Positions 35,412 through 43,721 of a stretch of DNA of 55,169 nt are shown in pieces. A model generated the notes under the pieces. That model ran no database searches. It was given only the letters and a program-made list of their open reading frames with translations, and was not told where the DNA came from. The stretch is taken from contig CALMPF010000010.1 in assembly GCA_937871505.1 (NCBI GenBank), positions 1 to 55,169 on the forward strand. Reading direction: 5' to 3'. Both the position numbers and the translations under genes were made by a program. The number at the start of each line of letters is the position of its first letter. The stretch's first letter is position 1. This DNA is from an uncultured Planctomycetia bacterium. GTDB taxonomy: Bacteria > Planctomycetota > Phycisphaerae > Phycisphaerales > SM1A02.

Positions 35412-36050
35412 TCATCCGGCCGCGCGATCACGAAGCGCCGCCGCGAGGGCCGCAATGAGCGCCGACGGCGCGGCGAGTCGTCCCATGCCGATGGTGCGGC
35501 AGGCCTGCCAGCCAGCCTCAGGTTCGACCAGGGCGTAGCCATCCTCAGCGAGCGTTCGGAGGTTCCGCTGCGTCGCGGGCTGCCGCCACATCGCGTCATT
35601 CATCGAGGGCGCCACGAGCACCGGCGTTCTCGTCCGGTCGATCGAGGCGGCCAGCAGCGTCACCATGTCGTCGGCGCGGCCCGCGGCGAGGCGGGCGAGC
35701 GCATCCATCGTGCATGGGGCGATCAGCATGCACTCCGCGCTGCGGGCGACGGCGATGTGCTGGGGGTCGGCGGCGTCGGCGTCCTCCCACGGCGAGACGA
35801 GGACGCGGCGCCCGGAGAGCGCCTGGAAAGTCAGCGGTGCGACGAACCGCGTCGCCGACTCGGTCATGGCGACCGTGACCTCCGCCCCCGCCTGCGCCAA
35901 GGCGCTGACGACGGTGGCGAGCTTGTACGTGGCGATCCCGCCGGAGATCCCCAGGACCACGCGACGCCCTGCGAGCGCGGCCTCCTCGGACTCCGAGAGT
36001 CGCGCGGAGGCCTCGGCGTCGAAAGGTCCGGTCGCGTCGCGGTCGTTCAT
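35412..36050 (-). CDS. coaC: phosphopantothenoylcysteine decarboxylase domain (CoaC), stand-alone
   Basis: 212 aa FMN-dependent decarboxylase of coenzyme A synthesis. [20 protein letters not shown] is the flavin-binding start. The catalytic-type His is in DPQHIAVAR, and [18 protein letters not shown] is the substrate loop with the conserved Asn. [16 protein letters not shown] carries the catalytic-type Cys. The usual CoaB synthetase domain that makes a fused CoaBC of about 400 aa is absent here and in the flanking gene. It lies just downstream of rpoZ, the common rpoZ-coaBC order. Another HFCD flavoprotein decarboxylase cannot be excluded. Confidence 0.82.
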   Translation of the reverse strand: MNDRDATGPFDAEASARLSESEEAALAGRRVVLGISGGIATYKLATVVSALAQAGAEVTVAMTESATRFVAPLTFQALSGRRVLVSPWEDADAADPQHIAVARSAECMLIAPCTMDALARLAAGRADDMVTLLAASIDRTRTPVLVAPSMNDAMWRQPATQRNLRTLAEDGYALVEPEAGWQACRTIGMGRLAAPSALIAALAAALRDRAAG

Positions 36051-36128
36051 CGTCGTGGAGGCCGGCGCCGGGGCACTCCCGCCTCCCGGCAGGATCGTCG
36101 CCGACCAGCCGATGGCACGCCCCGTCGG

Positions 36129-36374
36129 TCAGCGCGGGCGCGCCCCGCGCCGATCGCTGCGCGGGGAGGGAATGCCGCTGGCTTCGTAGTCGATGGCGAT
36201 CTTGTCCTGCATGATCTCGTCGATGACGACCTCGAAGTCGGTGCGGCCATGTCGCTCGACGAGCGGGCGCTCGCCGTCGATGATCTGGGCGAGCCGCCGT
36301 TGGATGAGGGCGGTGAGCTTGAACCGGCCGCCGACCTTGTTGACGATCTCGTCGCTCTTGAGGGCTTCGATCAT
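36129..36374 (-). CDS. rpoZ: RNA polymerase omega subunit
   Basis: 81 aa from the ATG at 36374; the frame stays open to a GTG at 36452. The core is IVNKVGGRFKLTALIQRRLA followed by QIIDGERPLVERHG, matching omega's N-K-x-x-x-R-F-x-L-x-x-x-x-x-x-R-A pattern. Omega helps assemble beta' into RNA polymerase. The family length (about 80-100) supports the shorter start. It precedes coaC by 78 bp on the same strand. Confidence 0.88.
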   Translation of the reverse strand: MIEALKSDEIVNKVGGRFKLTALIQRRLAQIIDGERPLVERHGRTDFEVVIDEIMQDKIAIDYEASGIPSPRSDRRGARPR

Positions 36375-36601
36375 GCTTCGCTCGTGGATGCGCTCGGTGG
36401 CGCGCTCGTGGACGGGCGGGTCGAGGGATCCGCCGACCTCCGCCGGCCGCACGGCGCGGCTGGGTAAACGCGAAGTATTGGCCGCCTCCGTCCGCCGGAC
36501 AAGCGCTTTCTGAGGCCGCCCGCCCCGCCCGCCCCGCTCCCGCGGTAGTCTTGCGGGGCGATGGCTGCGGCATCGGCGCCGCGACGCCGCCCACCTTCAC
36601 C

Positions 36602-38512
36602 ATGAGCGCTTCTCCAGGGAGTGAGCCCTCGCCGACCGGGATCCCGGTCGATCCTCCGGGAGCGCCCGGCGCCGGAGCCGCCGCTCCCGCGGCGATCGCG
36701 GCGAAGCCCCCGCGCTCCCTCGCCGCGCTCCTCCGCGCTCGGCTGCGCCCGGGGCCGGAGTGGTCGCTGGTGATCGCCGCGGCGGGCGTCGGCGTCTTCA
36801 TGTCGGCGGTGGCGATGGCCTTCATCCTGCCATTGCATCTGCTCGACGACGCTTCCCGGGCGCTCGCCGGGCGCAGCCGGTGGGAGCTGATCGCGGTGGT
36901 TGCGCTCGCGCCGGTGCTCGGGGCGCTCCTCTGCGGGGTCATCCGCCGGCTCATCGTCGTGCCGACGCCGGGGAGCGGCGTCGCGGCGGTGATGTTCGCG
37001 ATCCACCGCAGGCAGGGACGGCTTCCGCTGCGCCTCGGAATCGAGAAGTGGCTCGCCTCCACCGCGACCATCGGCTCAGGCGGAAGCGCGGGACCGGAGG
37101 GACCGATCGTCACCATCGGAGCGGCGGTCGGCTCCTGGCTCGGCCGGCTCTTTCGCACGCCGCCGGAGACCACCAGCACGATCCTCGGCTGCGCAGCGGC
37201 GGCGGGCATGGCCTCGGTCTTCAACGCCCCCATCGCGGGGATCTTCTTCGTGCTCGAAGTGCTTCTCCGCGACTTCTCGCTGCGGACCTTCACGCCGATC
37301 GTCATCGCCGCGGTGATCGCCAGCGCCGCGACGCAGAGCGTGCTCGGAAGCACGCCGCTCTTCGGAGTCGATCCGGCGCTCTTCGCCGCCGGCGGGATCG
37401 CGTTCACGTTCATCCAGATTCCCAACTACGCGCTGCTCGGGGTCGCCTGCGGCATCGTCGCGGTCGGGTTCATCCTCGGGCTCGGGGCGGCCGAGCGCAG
37501 CTTCGCGCGGCTGCGGGCGCCGACGGTGATGCAGCCGATGCTGGGTGCGGCGATCCTCGGAGCGCTCGGCGTCGGATACCTCATCCTCTATCCCGGCGAC
37601 CGGCCGCTCCCCCCCTTCTACGGCACGGGATACCCGACGATCGCGACGCTGCTCGATCCGGCGTGGTACGTCGCGGGAGAGGCCCTCCGGCCGCTGACGC
37701 CGACGCTCCTGCTCCTCGTCGGGCTCGTCGTCGTCAAGGCGGCGGCGACGTGGCTGACGCTCGGCTCAGGCGGGTCCGGCGGCCTCTTCGCTCCGTCGCT
37801 GCTCCTCGGCGCGGCGCTGGGCGCGGCCATCGGTCACGTGGTCGCCTGGCTCGGGTGGTTTCCCGGGGCGACGCCCGCGCAGTACGCGCTCGTGGGGATG
37901 GCCGCGATGGTCGGGGCGACCTCGCACGCGCCGCTGACGGCGATCCTCCTCGTCTACGAGATCACGCGCAGCTACGAAATGATCCTCCCCCTGATGCTCG
38001 CGACGGTGATCTCGACGATCGTCGCCCGGCTGCTCTTCCCCGACAGCGTCTACACGGTCAAGCTCGCGAGCCTCGGCGTCCGCGTGGGCGGCACGAGCGA
38101 CCTTCCGCTGCTGCGGCGGCTCGTCGCCTGCGATGTGCCGCTCCTGGACGCGATCGTCGTTCACCCCGACGAGCCCGCGACGCGCCTGCTCGAGCTGACG
38201 GAGCGCACCGGCGTCGGCGACTTCGTCGTCCTCGACCGGGAGTCGCGGTACCTCGGGATGGTCACCGGCGTCGATCTGCGGCGCGCGCTCGTCTATCGCG
38301 AAGCCCTGCCCTTGATGCAGGTCGAGGAGCTGATGCGCATCGATCTCCCGACCGTCGAAGTCGATGAGACGCTCGACATCGTGCTCGACCGGTTCAACCG
38401 CGCCGATGTCCATTGCCTGGTCGTTCTCGAGCCCGGCTCCGAGCGCCGCGTCCGCGGCGTGATCGCGCGATCGCGCGTGCTGCGGCGCTACCAGCAGAGC
38501 CTTGACGGGTGA
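36602..38512 (+). CDS. ClC-type chloride channel/antiporter with CBS domains
   Basis: 636 aa. A Pro/Ala-rich N-terminus precedes about ten to twelve ClC helices. The selectivity and gating motif GSGGSAGPEGPIV (158-170) includes the gating Glu, E166. LGSGGSGGLFAPSLLLGA is the second filter motif (GxFxP type), and MVGATSHAPLTAILLVYEIT follows near the end of the channel. Two CBS domains form the C-terminal 140 residues (VPLLDAIVVHPDEPATRLLE and LPTVEVDETLDIVLDRFN), likely sensing nucleotides. Cl-/H+ exchange or channel activity cannot be separated from sequence alone. It is divergent from rpoZ. Confidence 0.93.
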   Translation: MSASPGSEPSPTGIPVDPPGAPGAGAAAPAAIAAKPPRSLAALLRARLRPGPEWSLVIAAAGVGVFMSAVAMAFILPLHLLDDASRALAGRSRWELIAVVALAPVLGALLCGVIRRLIVVPTPGSGVAAVMFAIHRRQGRLPLRLGIEKWLASTATIGSGGSAGPEGPIVTIGAAVGSWLGRLFRTPPETTSTILGCAAAAGMASVFNAPIAGIFFVLEVLLRDFSLRTFTPIVIAAVIASAATQSVLGSTPLFGVDPALFAAGGIAFTFIQIPNYALLGVACGIVAVGFILGLGAAERSFARLRAPTVMQPMLGAAILGALGVGYLILYPGDRPLPPFYGTGYPTIATLLDPAWYVAGEALRPLTPTLLLLVGLVVVKAAATWLTLGSGGSGGLFAPSLLLGAALGAAIGHVVAWLGWFPGATPAQYALVGMAAMVGATSHAPLTAILLVYEITRSYEMILPLMLATVISTIVARLLFPDSVYTVKLASLGVRVGGTSDLPLLRRLVACDVPLLDAIVVHPDEPATRLLELTERTGVGDFVVLDRESRYLGMVTGVDLRRALVYREALPLMQVEELMRIDLPTVEVDETLDIVLDRFNRADVHCLVVLEPGSERRVRGVIARSRVLRRYQQSLDG

Positions 38513-38555
38513 GCGCGTCTGCGGTCCGCAGCAGACGAGTCCCAGCGCTGCAGTG

Positions 38556-39980
38556 CTAGACGTTGACCGGCTCGGGCAGCTCGACGTCGCGGCCCGCTCC
38601 GCTTCGGCGGCCCTCCGGGGGGGGCCCGTCGAAGGCGTGGTCACCGAAGCCACCGTGCTCCCCGTCGTGCTCCCCTTCGTGCTCCCCGTCGTGCTCTTCC
38701 TCCGCGAACTCGTCCGGAGCGCGCTCCTCGATCGCCCAGGACTTGGCGAGGATCGCCAGCATGAAGACCGCATACGGGTGCCCGAGGAGCGAGCCCTCCT
38801 TGAGCGCCAGCAGCAGGCCGTAGAGCGCCAGCCCTCCCATCGCAGCCACGGTCGAGCGCATCGCGGGGTCTTCCCGGTGCCGGGCGACGAGCTTCCGAGT
38901 CGCCTTGAACCCGAGCCAGACGATCGCCAGGAGCAGCGACATCCCGATCAATCCCTGCTCGCAGAGCACCTCGACGATCATGTTGTGGACGTAGTTGCCC
39001 CCGTCGCTGTAGTGGTTGTAGGCATTCGAGCCCAGTCCGATGAGCCACGCCACGGGGCTCTGGAGCCATGCCGAGAGCAGCGTGGTCGCCGCCTCCGTCC
39101 GGGTCTCGATTCCGTCGCGGAGGTTGTCGAGCTGCCATCGCGTCTCGTTGGCGGCGCCGATGAACTGGCGGAAGGTCGCGGTGACCGCGAAGTAGAAGAC
39201 CGCCGCGCCGATCGCGAAGGCCGCGAAGTGCCGCACGCTGCCGATCCGGCGCGCCACCGGAAGGAACATGAAGCCCGCGGCCACCGCGAAGATCACCTGC
39301 CCGCGAGACCCGCTGGAGATGCCCAGACCCAGCCCGATGATCAGCGCCGCGACGCGCAGGGCGAGAAAGAGCGGGTTGGGACCGCGTCCGACGAGCAGCA
39401 TCGCGACGACCGCCATCATCCCGCCCATCTGCGCCAGCGCCAGCGGGTTGCTGCGGGCGTCGCGGAAGAACGGCGAGAACTCGATGGTGAGCCGCCCCGC
39501 ATAGAAGGACGCGTTGGGGCTGAGGAGGATCAGCGCCGCGACGCCTCCGCCCACGGCGAGAAGGGCCACAAGCACGGGCCTGATGCTCGCGATGTCGCCG
39601 AAGAGCATCGGCGCGAGCAGCATGAGCAGGATCCAGTAGGGCAGCCCGGGGCGGAGCATCCCCAGCGCCGGCCCCATCGAGGGCGACCAGAGCATCGAGA
39701 TCCAGCAGTACGCGTAGAGGACCCAGATCAGGACGATCAGCGGATTCCCGAAGCCCTCCCAGGGCTTCTCGCCCTTGGCGGCGCGCAGCACCACGGCGAG
39801 CGCCGCGAGGAGCGCCACCGCGACGTTGACGAGATAGGGCTGCGCCTGCGCGACCATGAAGTAGCTCTGGACGAGCTGCTCCAGCGGGAACATCACGAGG
39901 ATCGCCACCGCCGCGTACTGGGGACGCCAGAGCAGGAACGCTGCCGAGCAGGCGAGAATGAGGGCGACGACCGGAGCCAT
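38556..39980 (-). CDS. O-antigen ligase/polymerase (Wzy_C) family protein
   Basis: 474 aa with about twelve spans. The Wzy_C signature is GLGSNAYNHYSDGGNYVHNM followed by VEVLCEQGLIGMSLLLAIV, with the conserved HN before the next helix. It would join or polymerise lipid-linked glycans at the periplasmic face. The C-terminal tail is unusual: after residue about 420 it is rich in Glu, His, Asp and Gly (EEEHDGEHEGEHDGEHGG), encoded by a 12-bp-like repeat. The ATG at 39980 is preceded by TATCCT at 6 nt. It is divergent from a GT4 gene. Confidence 0.87.
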   Translation of the reverse strand: MAPVVALILACSAAFLLWRPQYAAVAILVMFPLEQLVQSYFMVAQAQPYLVNVAVALLAALAVVLRAAKGEKPWEGFGNPLIVLIWVLYAYCWISMLWSPSMGPALGMLRPGLPYWILLMLLAPMLFGDIASIRPVLVALLAVGGGVAALILLSPNASFYAGRLTIEFSPFFRDARSNPLALAQMGGMMAVVAMLLVGRGPNPLFLALRVAALIIGLGLGISSGSRGQVIFAVAAGFMFLPVARRIGSVRHFAAFAIGAAVFYFAVTATFRQFIGAANETRWQLDNLRDGIETRTEAATTLLSAWLQSPVAWLIGLGSNAYNHYSDGGNYVHNMIVEVLCEQGLIGMSLLLAIVWLGFKATRKLVARHREDPAMRSTVAAMGGLALYGLLLALKEGSLLGHPYAVFMLAILAKSWAIEERAPDEFAEEEHDGEHEGEHDGEHGGFGDHAFDGPPPEGRRSGAGRDVELPEPVNV

Positions 39981-39986
39981 CGGGCG

Positions 39987-39992
39987 AGGATA
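39987..39992 (-). promoter_or_regulatory. TATCCT, candidate -10 for the ligase gene
   Basis: TATCCT on the minus strand ends 6 nt before the ATG. GAAACA lies 16 bp upstream and is a weak -35. The spacing fits leaderless transcription. Confidence 0.42.
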
Positions 39993-40064
39993 CGCCCCTG
40001 CGCCGACCTGTTTCGATCGCCGCGCGCCTCCGGCGAGCGCTCTGCGCGGAAGCAGGCGATCCGC

Positions 40065-40070
40065 TACCCT
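40065..40070 (+). promoter_or_regulatory. TACCCT, candidate -10 for the GT4 gene
   Basis: TACCCT ends 7 nt before the ATG at 40078. The same hexamer at the same distance precedes the GTG of the other cluster glycosyltransferase at 43489. No Shine-Dalgarno or clear -35 is seen. Confidence 0.4.
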
Positions 40071-40077
40071 CCCGCCG

Positions 40078-41217
40078 ATGTCGCGGCTTCGCGTGGCTTT
40101 CGTGCAGCTCATCGTGCCGCACTACCGGCTCCCGGTCTTCGACGCCCTTGCGGCGGCCCCGGAGATCGAGCTGACCGTGATCGCCGACGGGGAGCAGCCG
40201 GAGGGGAGCCTCGAGAGCGTGCCGCACCTGGGCTCGTTCCCCTTCGAGCACGCTCCGTGGCGCCGGCTCAGGAGCTTCGTCTCGCAACCGGCGCTGCTGG
40301 CGGCCGCCCGCTCGAAGCGCTTCGACGCGATCATCCTGCCCTGGAACACGCGGATCGTCCAGCTCTTCCCCGCCCTGCTGGCGGCGCGGCGGCGAGGGGT
40401 GCGCACGGTGCTCTTCGGGCACGGCTTCAGCAAGCGCGAGAGCGCGGTCCGGCGCCGCCTGCGCAACGCCGCGCTCGCCTGCGCCGACGCGGCGCTTCTC
40501 TACGGAGAGGCCGCCATCGGCCGGCTCGTCGAGGAGGGTTTCCCGCGCACCAAGCTCTTCCTCGCCCGCAACGCCATCGATCAGCGCCCGATCCAGCGGG
40601 CCCGTGCGGAGTGGCTGGACGACCCTGAGCGCCTCGATGCGTTCCGCCGCGCGGAGCGCATCGTCGGGCGCGAGCTCGCGGTCTTCGTCTCGCGCCTCGA
40701 GCCGGACAAGCGCGTCGATCTCCTCCTGCGGGCGTTCGCGGAGCTGCGGCGGCGGCGCCCGGCGGCGCGGCTCGCGCTGATCGGCAAGGGAAGCCAGACC
40801 GAGGCCCTGCGGGCCCTCGCCGCCGAACTCGGCGTCGCGGATGCGACGAGCTTCGCCGGCGCGCTCTATGACGACCGCGAGCTTGCGCCGTGGATGCTCT
40901 CGGCGGCCGCCTTCGCCTTCCCCGCTGCGATCGGCCTGAGCATCCTCCACGCGCTCGGCTACGGCCTGCCGGTCGTGACCAGCGACGATCTCGCAGCGCA
41001 CAACCCGGAGATCGAGGCGCTGCGGCCCGAGGTCAACGGCCTGCTCTACCGCGATGGCGATCCCGTCGACTTCGCCGCGAAGCTCGACGTGCTGATGGAG
41101 GGCGGCGAGGCGTGGCAGCGGATGTCCGAGGCGGCGCATCGGACGGTGCTCGGTCCCGACGGCTACAGCGTCGAGCGCATGGTCGAAGGGATCGTCGAGG
41201 CGGTGCGACCGCGATGA
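40078..41217 (+). CDS. GT4 family glycosyltransferase
   Basis: 379 aa GT-B enzyme. N-terminal domain: RVAFVQLIVPHYRLPVFDAL. C-terminal domain: FVSRLEPDKRVDLLLRAFAE, the usual start of the donor-binding half, then FAFPAAIGLSILHALGYGLP, where the second half of E-x7-E is altered (GLSILHALG in place of GL.LIEAMA). The donor is therefore uncertain. It overlaps the epimerase gene (ATGA), which suggests it uses that enzyme's product. Confidence 0.88.
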   Translation: MSRLRVAFVQLIVPHYRLPVFDALAAAPEIELTVIADGEQPEGSLESVPHLGSFPFEHAPWRRLRSFVSQPALLAAARSKRFDAIILPWNTRIVQLFPALLAARRRGVRTVLFGHGFSKRESAVRRRLRNAALACADAALLYGEAAIGRLVEEGFPRTKLFLARNAIDQRPIQRARAEWLDDPERLDAFRRAERIVGRELAVFVSRLEPDKRVDLLLRAFAELRRRRPAARLALIGKGSQTEALRALAAELGVADATSFAGALYDDRELAPWMLSAAAFAFPAAIGLSILHALGYGLPVVTSDDLAAHNPEIEALRPEVNGLLYRDGDPVDFAAKLDVLMEGGEAWQRMSEAAHRTVLGPDGYSVERMVEGIVEAVRPR

Positions 41218-42251
41218 ACGCTCGCCCCGGAGTCGAGAGCAGGCCGCAGCCTCCGGGACATGGCTCGTGGCGCGGGAGCCGCGTCTGCGTCACGGGGGGA
41301 GCGGGGTTCATCGGGAGCCATCTCGCCGAAGCGCTCGTCGCGGAGGGCGCGCACGTCGCGGTCATCGACGACCTCTCAGGCGGGCGGAAGGCGAACCTCG
41401 CCGCGGTGGAGGGGCGGATCGCGTTCCACCACGGCTCGATCCTCGACGCCGCCGCGCTGGTCAGGGCGGTCGCCGGATGCGAGATCGTCTTCCATCAGGC
41501 CGCAGCCGTCTCGGTCCCGGAGAGCGTCGAGCATCCCGATCGCTGCTTCGCGATCAACGACGAGGGCACCTTTGCGGTGCTGGAGGCGGCGCGGCGCGAG
41601 GGTGTCCGCCGCGTGATCTACGCCGGAAGCAGCAGCGCCTACGGAAGCGGACCGGGCGCGGGCTCTTCGCGGCGCGGCGACCGCCGCGAGGGTGCGGCCG
41701 CGGAGGGACGCTGCGCCGAGTCGATGGCGCCCGCTCCGCGATCGCCCTACGCCGCATCGAAGCTCGCCGGGGAGGCGTGGGTGCAGGGGCATTGCGCCTG
41801 CTACGGGCTCGAGGCGGTCACGCTGCGCTACTTCAACGTCTACGGATCCCGCCAGCGCGCCCAGAGCGCCTACGCCGCGGTGATCCCCCGCTTCGTCGCC
41901 GCGCTGCGCCGCGGCGAGAGACCGACGATCTTCGGGACCGGCGAACAGACCCGCGACTTCGTCAGCGTCTCCGATGTCGTGCAGGCAAACCTCCTCGCAG
42001 GCTCCTCTCCGGGAGCGCCGCAGGGAGAACCGATCAATGTCGGCAGCGGCGAGGGGAGCTCCCTGCTCGAGCTGCTCGAGCTCCTCGGGGAACTGATGCG
42101 CGTTCCGGCGCGGCCCCGCTTCGAGCCCGCGCGCCCGGGCGACGTGCTGCACAGCGTCGCCTCGATCGAACGGGCGGCCCGGCTGCTCGGCTACGTGCCG
42201 CAGGTCGGGCTCCGCCGCGGCCTCGAGCTGCTGCTCGAGGATGCGAGCTGA
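41214..42251 (+). CDS. NAD-dependent sugar-nucleotide epimerase/dehydratase (extended SDR)
   Basis: 345 aa. NAD motif GGAGFIGSHLAEALV (28-42). Active-site Ser/Tyr/Lys lie in GSSSAYG and Y179-A-A-S-K183. Substrate-side motifs are LRYFNVYGSRQ and FGTGEQTRDFVSVSDVVQA. The family includes UDP-glucose/UDP-GlcNAc 4-epimerases (GalE, WbpP type). A Gly/Arg-rich insertion of about 30 residues lies between the SSSAYG and YxxxK motifs, longer than usual. It is coupled to the upstream glycosyltransferase by a 4-bp overlap. Confidence 0.92.
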   Translation: MNARPGVESRPQPPGHGSWRGSRVCVTGGAGFIGSHLAEALVAEGAHVAVIDDLSGGRKANLAAVEGRIAFHHGSILDAAALVRAVAGCEIVFHQAAAVSVPESVEHPDRCFAINDEGTFAVLEAARREGVRRVIYAGSSSAYGSGPGAGSSRRGDRREGAAAEGRCAESMAPAPRSPYAASKLAGEAWVQGHCACYGLEAVTLRYFNVYGSRQRAQSAYAAVIPRFVAALRRGERPTIFGTGEQTRDFVSVSDVVQANLLAGSSPGAPQGEPINVGSGEGSSLLELLELLGELMRVPARPRFEPARPGDVLHSVASIERAARLLGYVPQVGLRRGLELLLEDAS

Positions 42252-42340
42252 GAGCGCCGATCAGCCTGCGCTCGGCCGCGTCGCGCCGTCGCGGCGGCGA
42301 GCGGGCGAGGCGCCCGCCGGGGCTGCGCGGAAGCCGCGGC

Positions 42341-43489
42341 TCACTCCCGACGGCCGCGCGCTTCGATCGCCGCTGCGTACATCGCCTCGTACTCGCGCGC
42401 GATGACGGCCGGATCAAGCGCCCGCCGCACCCACGCCCGCGCCGCGTCGCCGCGACGGCGCAGCGTTGCCGGATCCGCGATGCTCGCTTCGATCCCCTCG
42501 GCGAGCGAGCGCAGGTCGCCCGGGGGCACCGCGATCGCGCCGCCCGACTCGACGAGGGTCTCGGCGAGGTTGACGCCGGTGGTCATCACCACCGGCAGCC
42601 CCGCCGCCATCGCCTCGATGATCGCCACGCCGAAGTTCTCGTGCACCGAGGCGTGCACGAGGCAGTCCGCCTGCGCGAGCAGCGCCAGCTTCCCGGCGCC
42701 ATCGACCTGTCCGTGGAAGGTCACGATCTCCTCCAGCCCCAGCGCCGCGGAACGCGCCCGCAGCGCGGCGGCGTACGCCTCGGGCCCCGAACCCGCGATC
42801 TCGAGCCGAGCGCTGCGCCCCCGGCTCTTCAGCAGCGCGACCGCGCCGAGAAGCTGCTCGAGCCCCTTGATCGGATCGAGTCGTCCCAGCGCCAGCAGGC
42901 GCGGCGGAACGCTCGGAGCCGCCTTCGGTGACAGCGCGAGAATCGGCGCCAGCTCGGTGGCCAGCGGCGTCGCCCTGAAGCGGGCCCGCGGAGCGCTTGC
43001 TCGCGAAAGCTCGATCTCGCGCGGCGAGTTGCAGTGGACGAACGTCGCCGACTCCAGCGCCGCCCTTCCACCGAGTGCGAGAAAGCACCTCTTCCGCAGC
43101 GCGCGGTGGGCGATCGTGCGGGCGTCGAGCATCCCATGGGCGGTCAGGATCACCGGTCGCAGCGCGGCCCCGGATGCCGCGAGGAAGCGACGATGGCGCC
43201 GATCCCACGGCACGTGCAGGTGGACGCAGTCGCTCCAGCGCACGGCATCCTCGATCTGCCGGCGATCCGAGGCCGTGGTGCGGCCGAGACGCCCCCAGGG
43301 CGAGAGGTCGACGATGCGGATCCCCTCGGTGTCGCCGGTGCGCCACGCAGCGGGGAGCATGTCGTCGCCGCCGGTCAGGAGCCGGACCTCATGGCCGCGG
43401 GCGGCGAGCAGCGCCACGAGATCCACCACGGCGCGCGGGACCCCTCCGTCGCGGCTGCGGAATCGGGAGAGATACTGAAGGATCCGCAC
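42341..43489 (-). CDS. GT4 family glycosyltransferase
   Basis: 382 aa from a GTG at 43489. VRILQYLSRFRSRDGGVPRA is a GT4-type start with the glycine loop. The donor domain has LLALGRLDPIKGLEQLLGAV and VHASVHENFGVAIIEAMAAG, an intact E-x7-E. It is convergent with the epimerase gene and probably part of the same polysaccharide cluster. The longer open frame upstream is Arg-rich and lacks a plausible start. TACCCT lies 7 nt before the GTG. Confidence 0.9.
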   Translation of the reverse strand: MRILQYLSRFRSRDGGVPRAVVDLVALLAARGHEVRLLTGGDDMLPAAWRTGDTEGIRIVDLSPWGRLGRTTASDRRQIEDAVRWSDCVHLHVPWDRRHRRFLAASGAALRPVILTAHGMLDARTIAHRALRKRCFLALGGRAALESATFVHCNSPREIELSRASAPRARFRATPLATELAPILALSPKAAPSVPPRLLALGRLDPIKGLEQLLGAVALLKSRGRSARLEIAGSGPEAYAAALRARSAALGLEEIVTFHGQVDGAGKLALLAQADCLVHASVHENFGVAIIEAMAAGLPVVMTTGVNLAETLVESGGAIAVPPGDLRSLAEGIEASIADPATLRRRGDAARAWVRRALDPAVIAREYEAMYAAAIEARGRRE

Positions 43490-43496
43490 GCCGGGC

Positions 43497-43502
43497 AGGG
43501 TA
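43497..43502 (-). promoter_or_regulatory. TACCCT, candidate -10 for the GTG-start GT4 gene
   Basis: TACCCT on the minus strand ends 7 nt before the GTG at 43489, identical in sequence and spacing to the element before the GT4 ATG at 40078. It supports choosing this GTG. Confidence 0.4.
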
Positions 43503-43721
43503 CGGAGCGAGCGGCGACTTCGTCGGCGCCGGACGCGCGATGCTGCTTCGCACGCCCAACCCGTCGGCAGGCGGACTCGGAAACCCTGCCGGAGCTTCGT
43601 CCCAGGCTGCCAAGCGAAGCCTCGCCGCACCGGACCTGCGCGGAGGCTCGCGACGAGCGCGCGCCCGACGCATCAAGGCCGGACTGGCCCTCGCGCATCG
43701 GCTCTCCCTTTGGCTCTCCGT

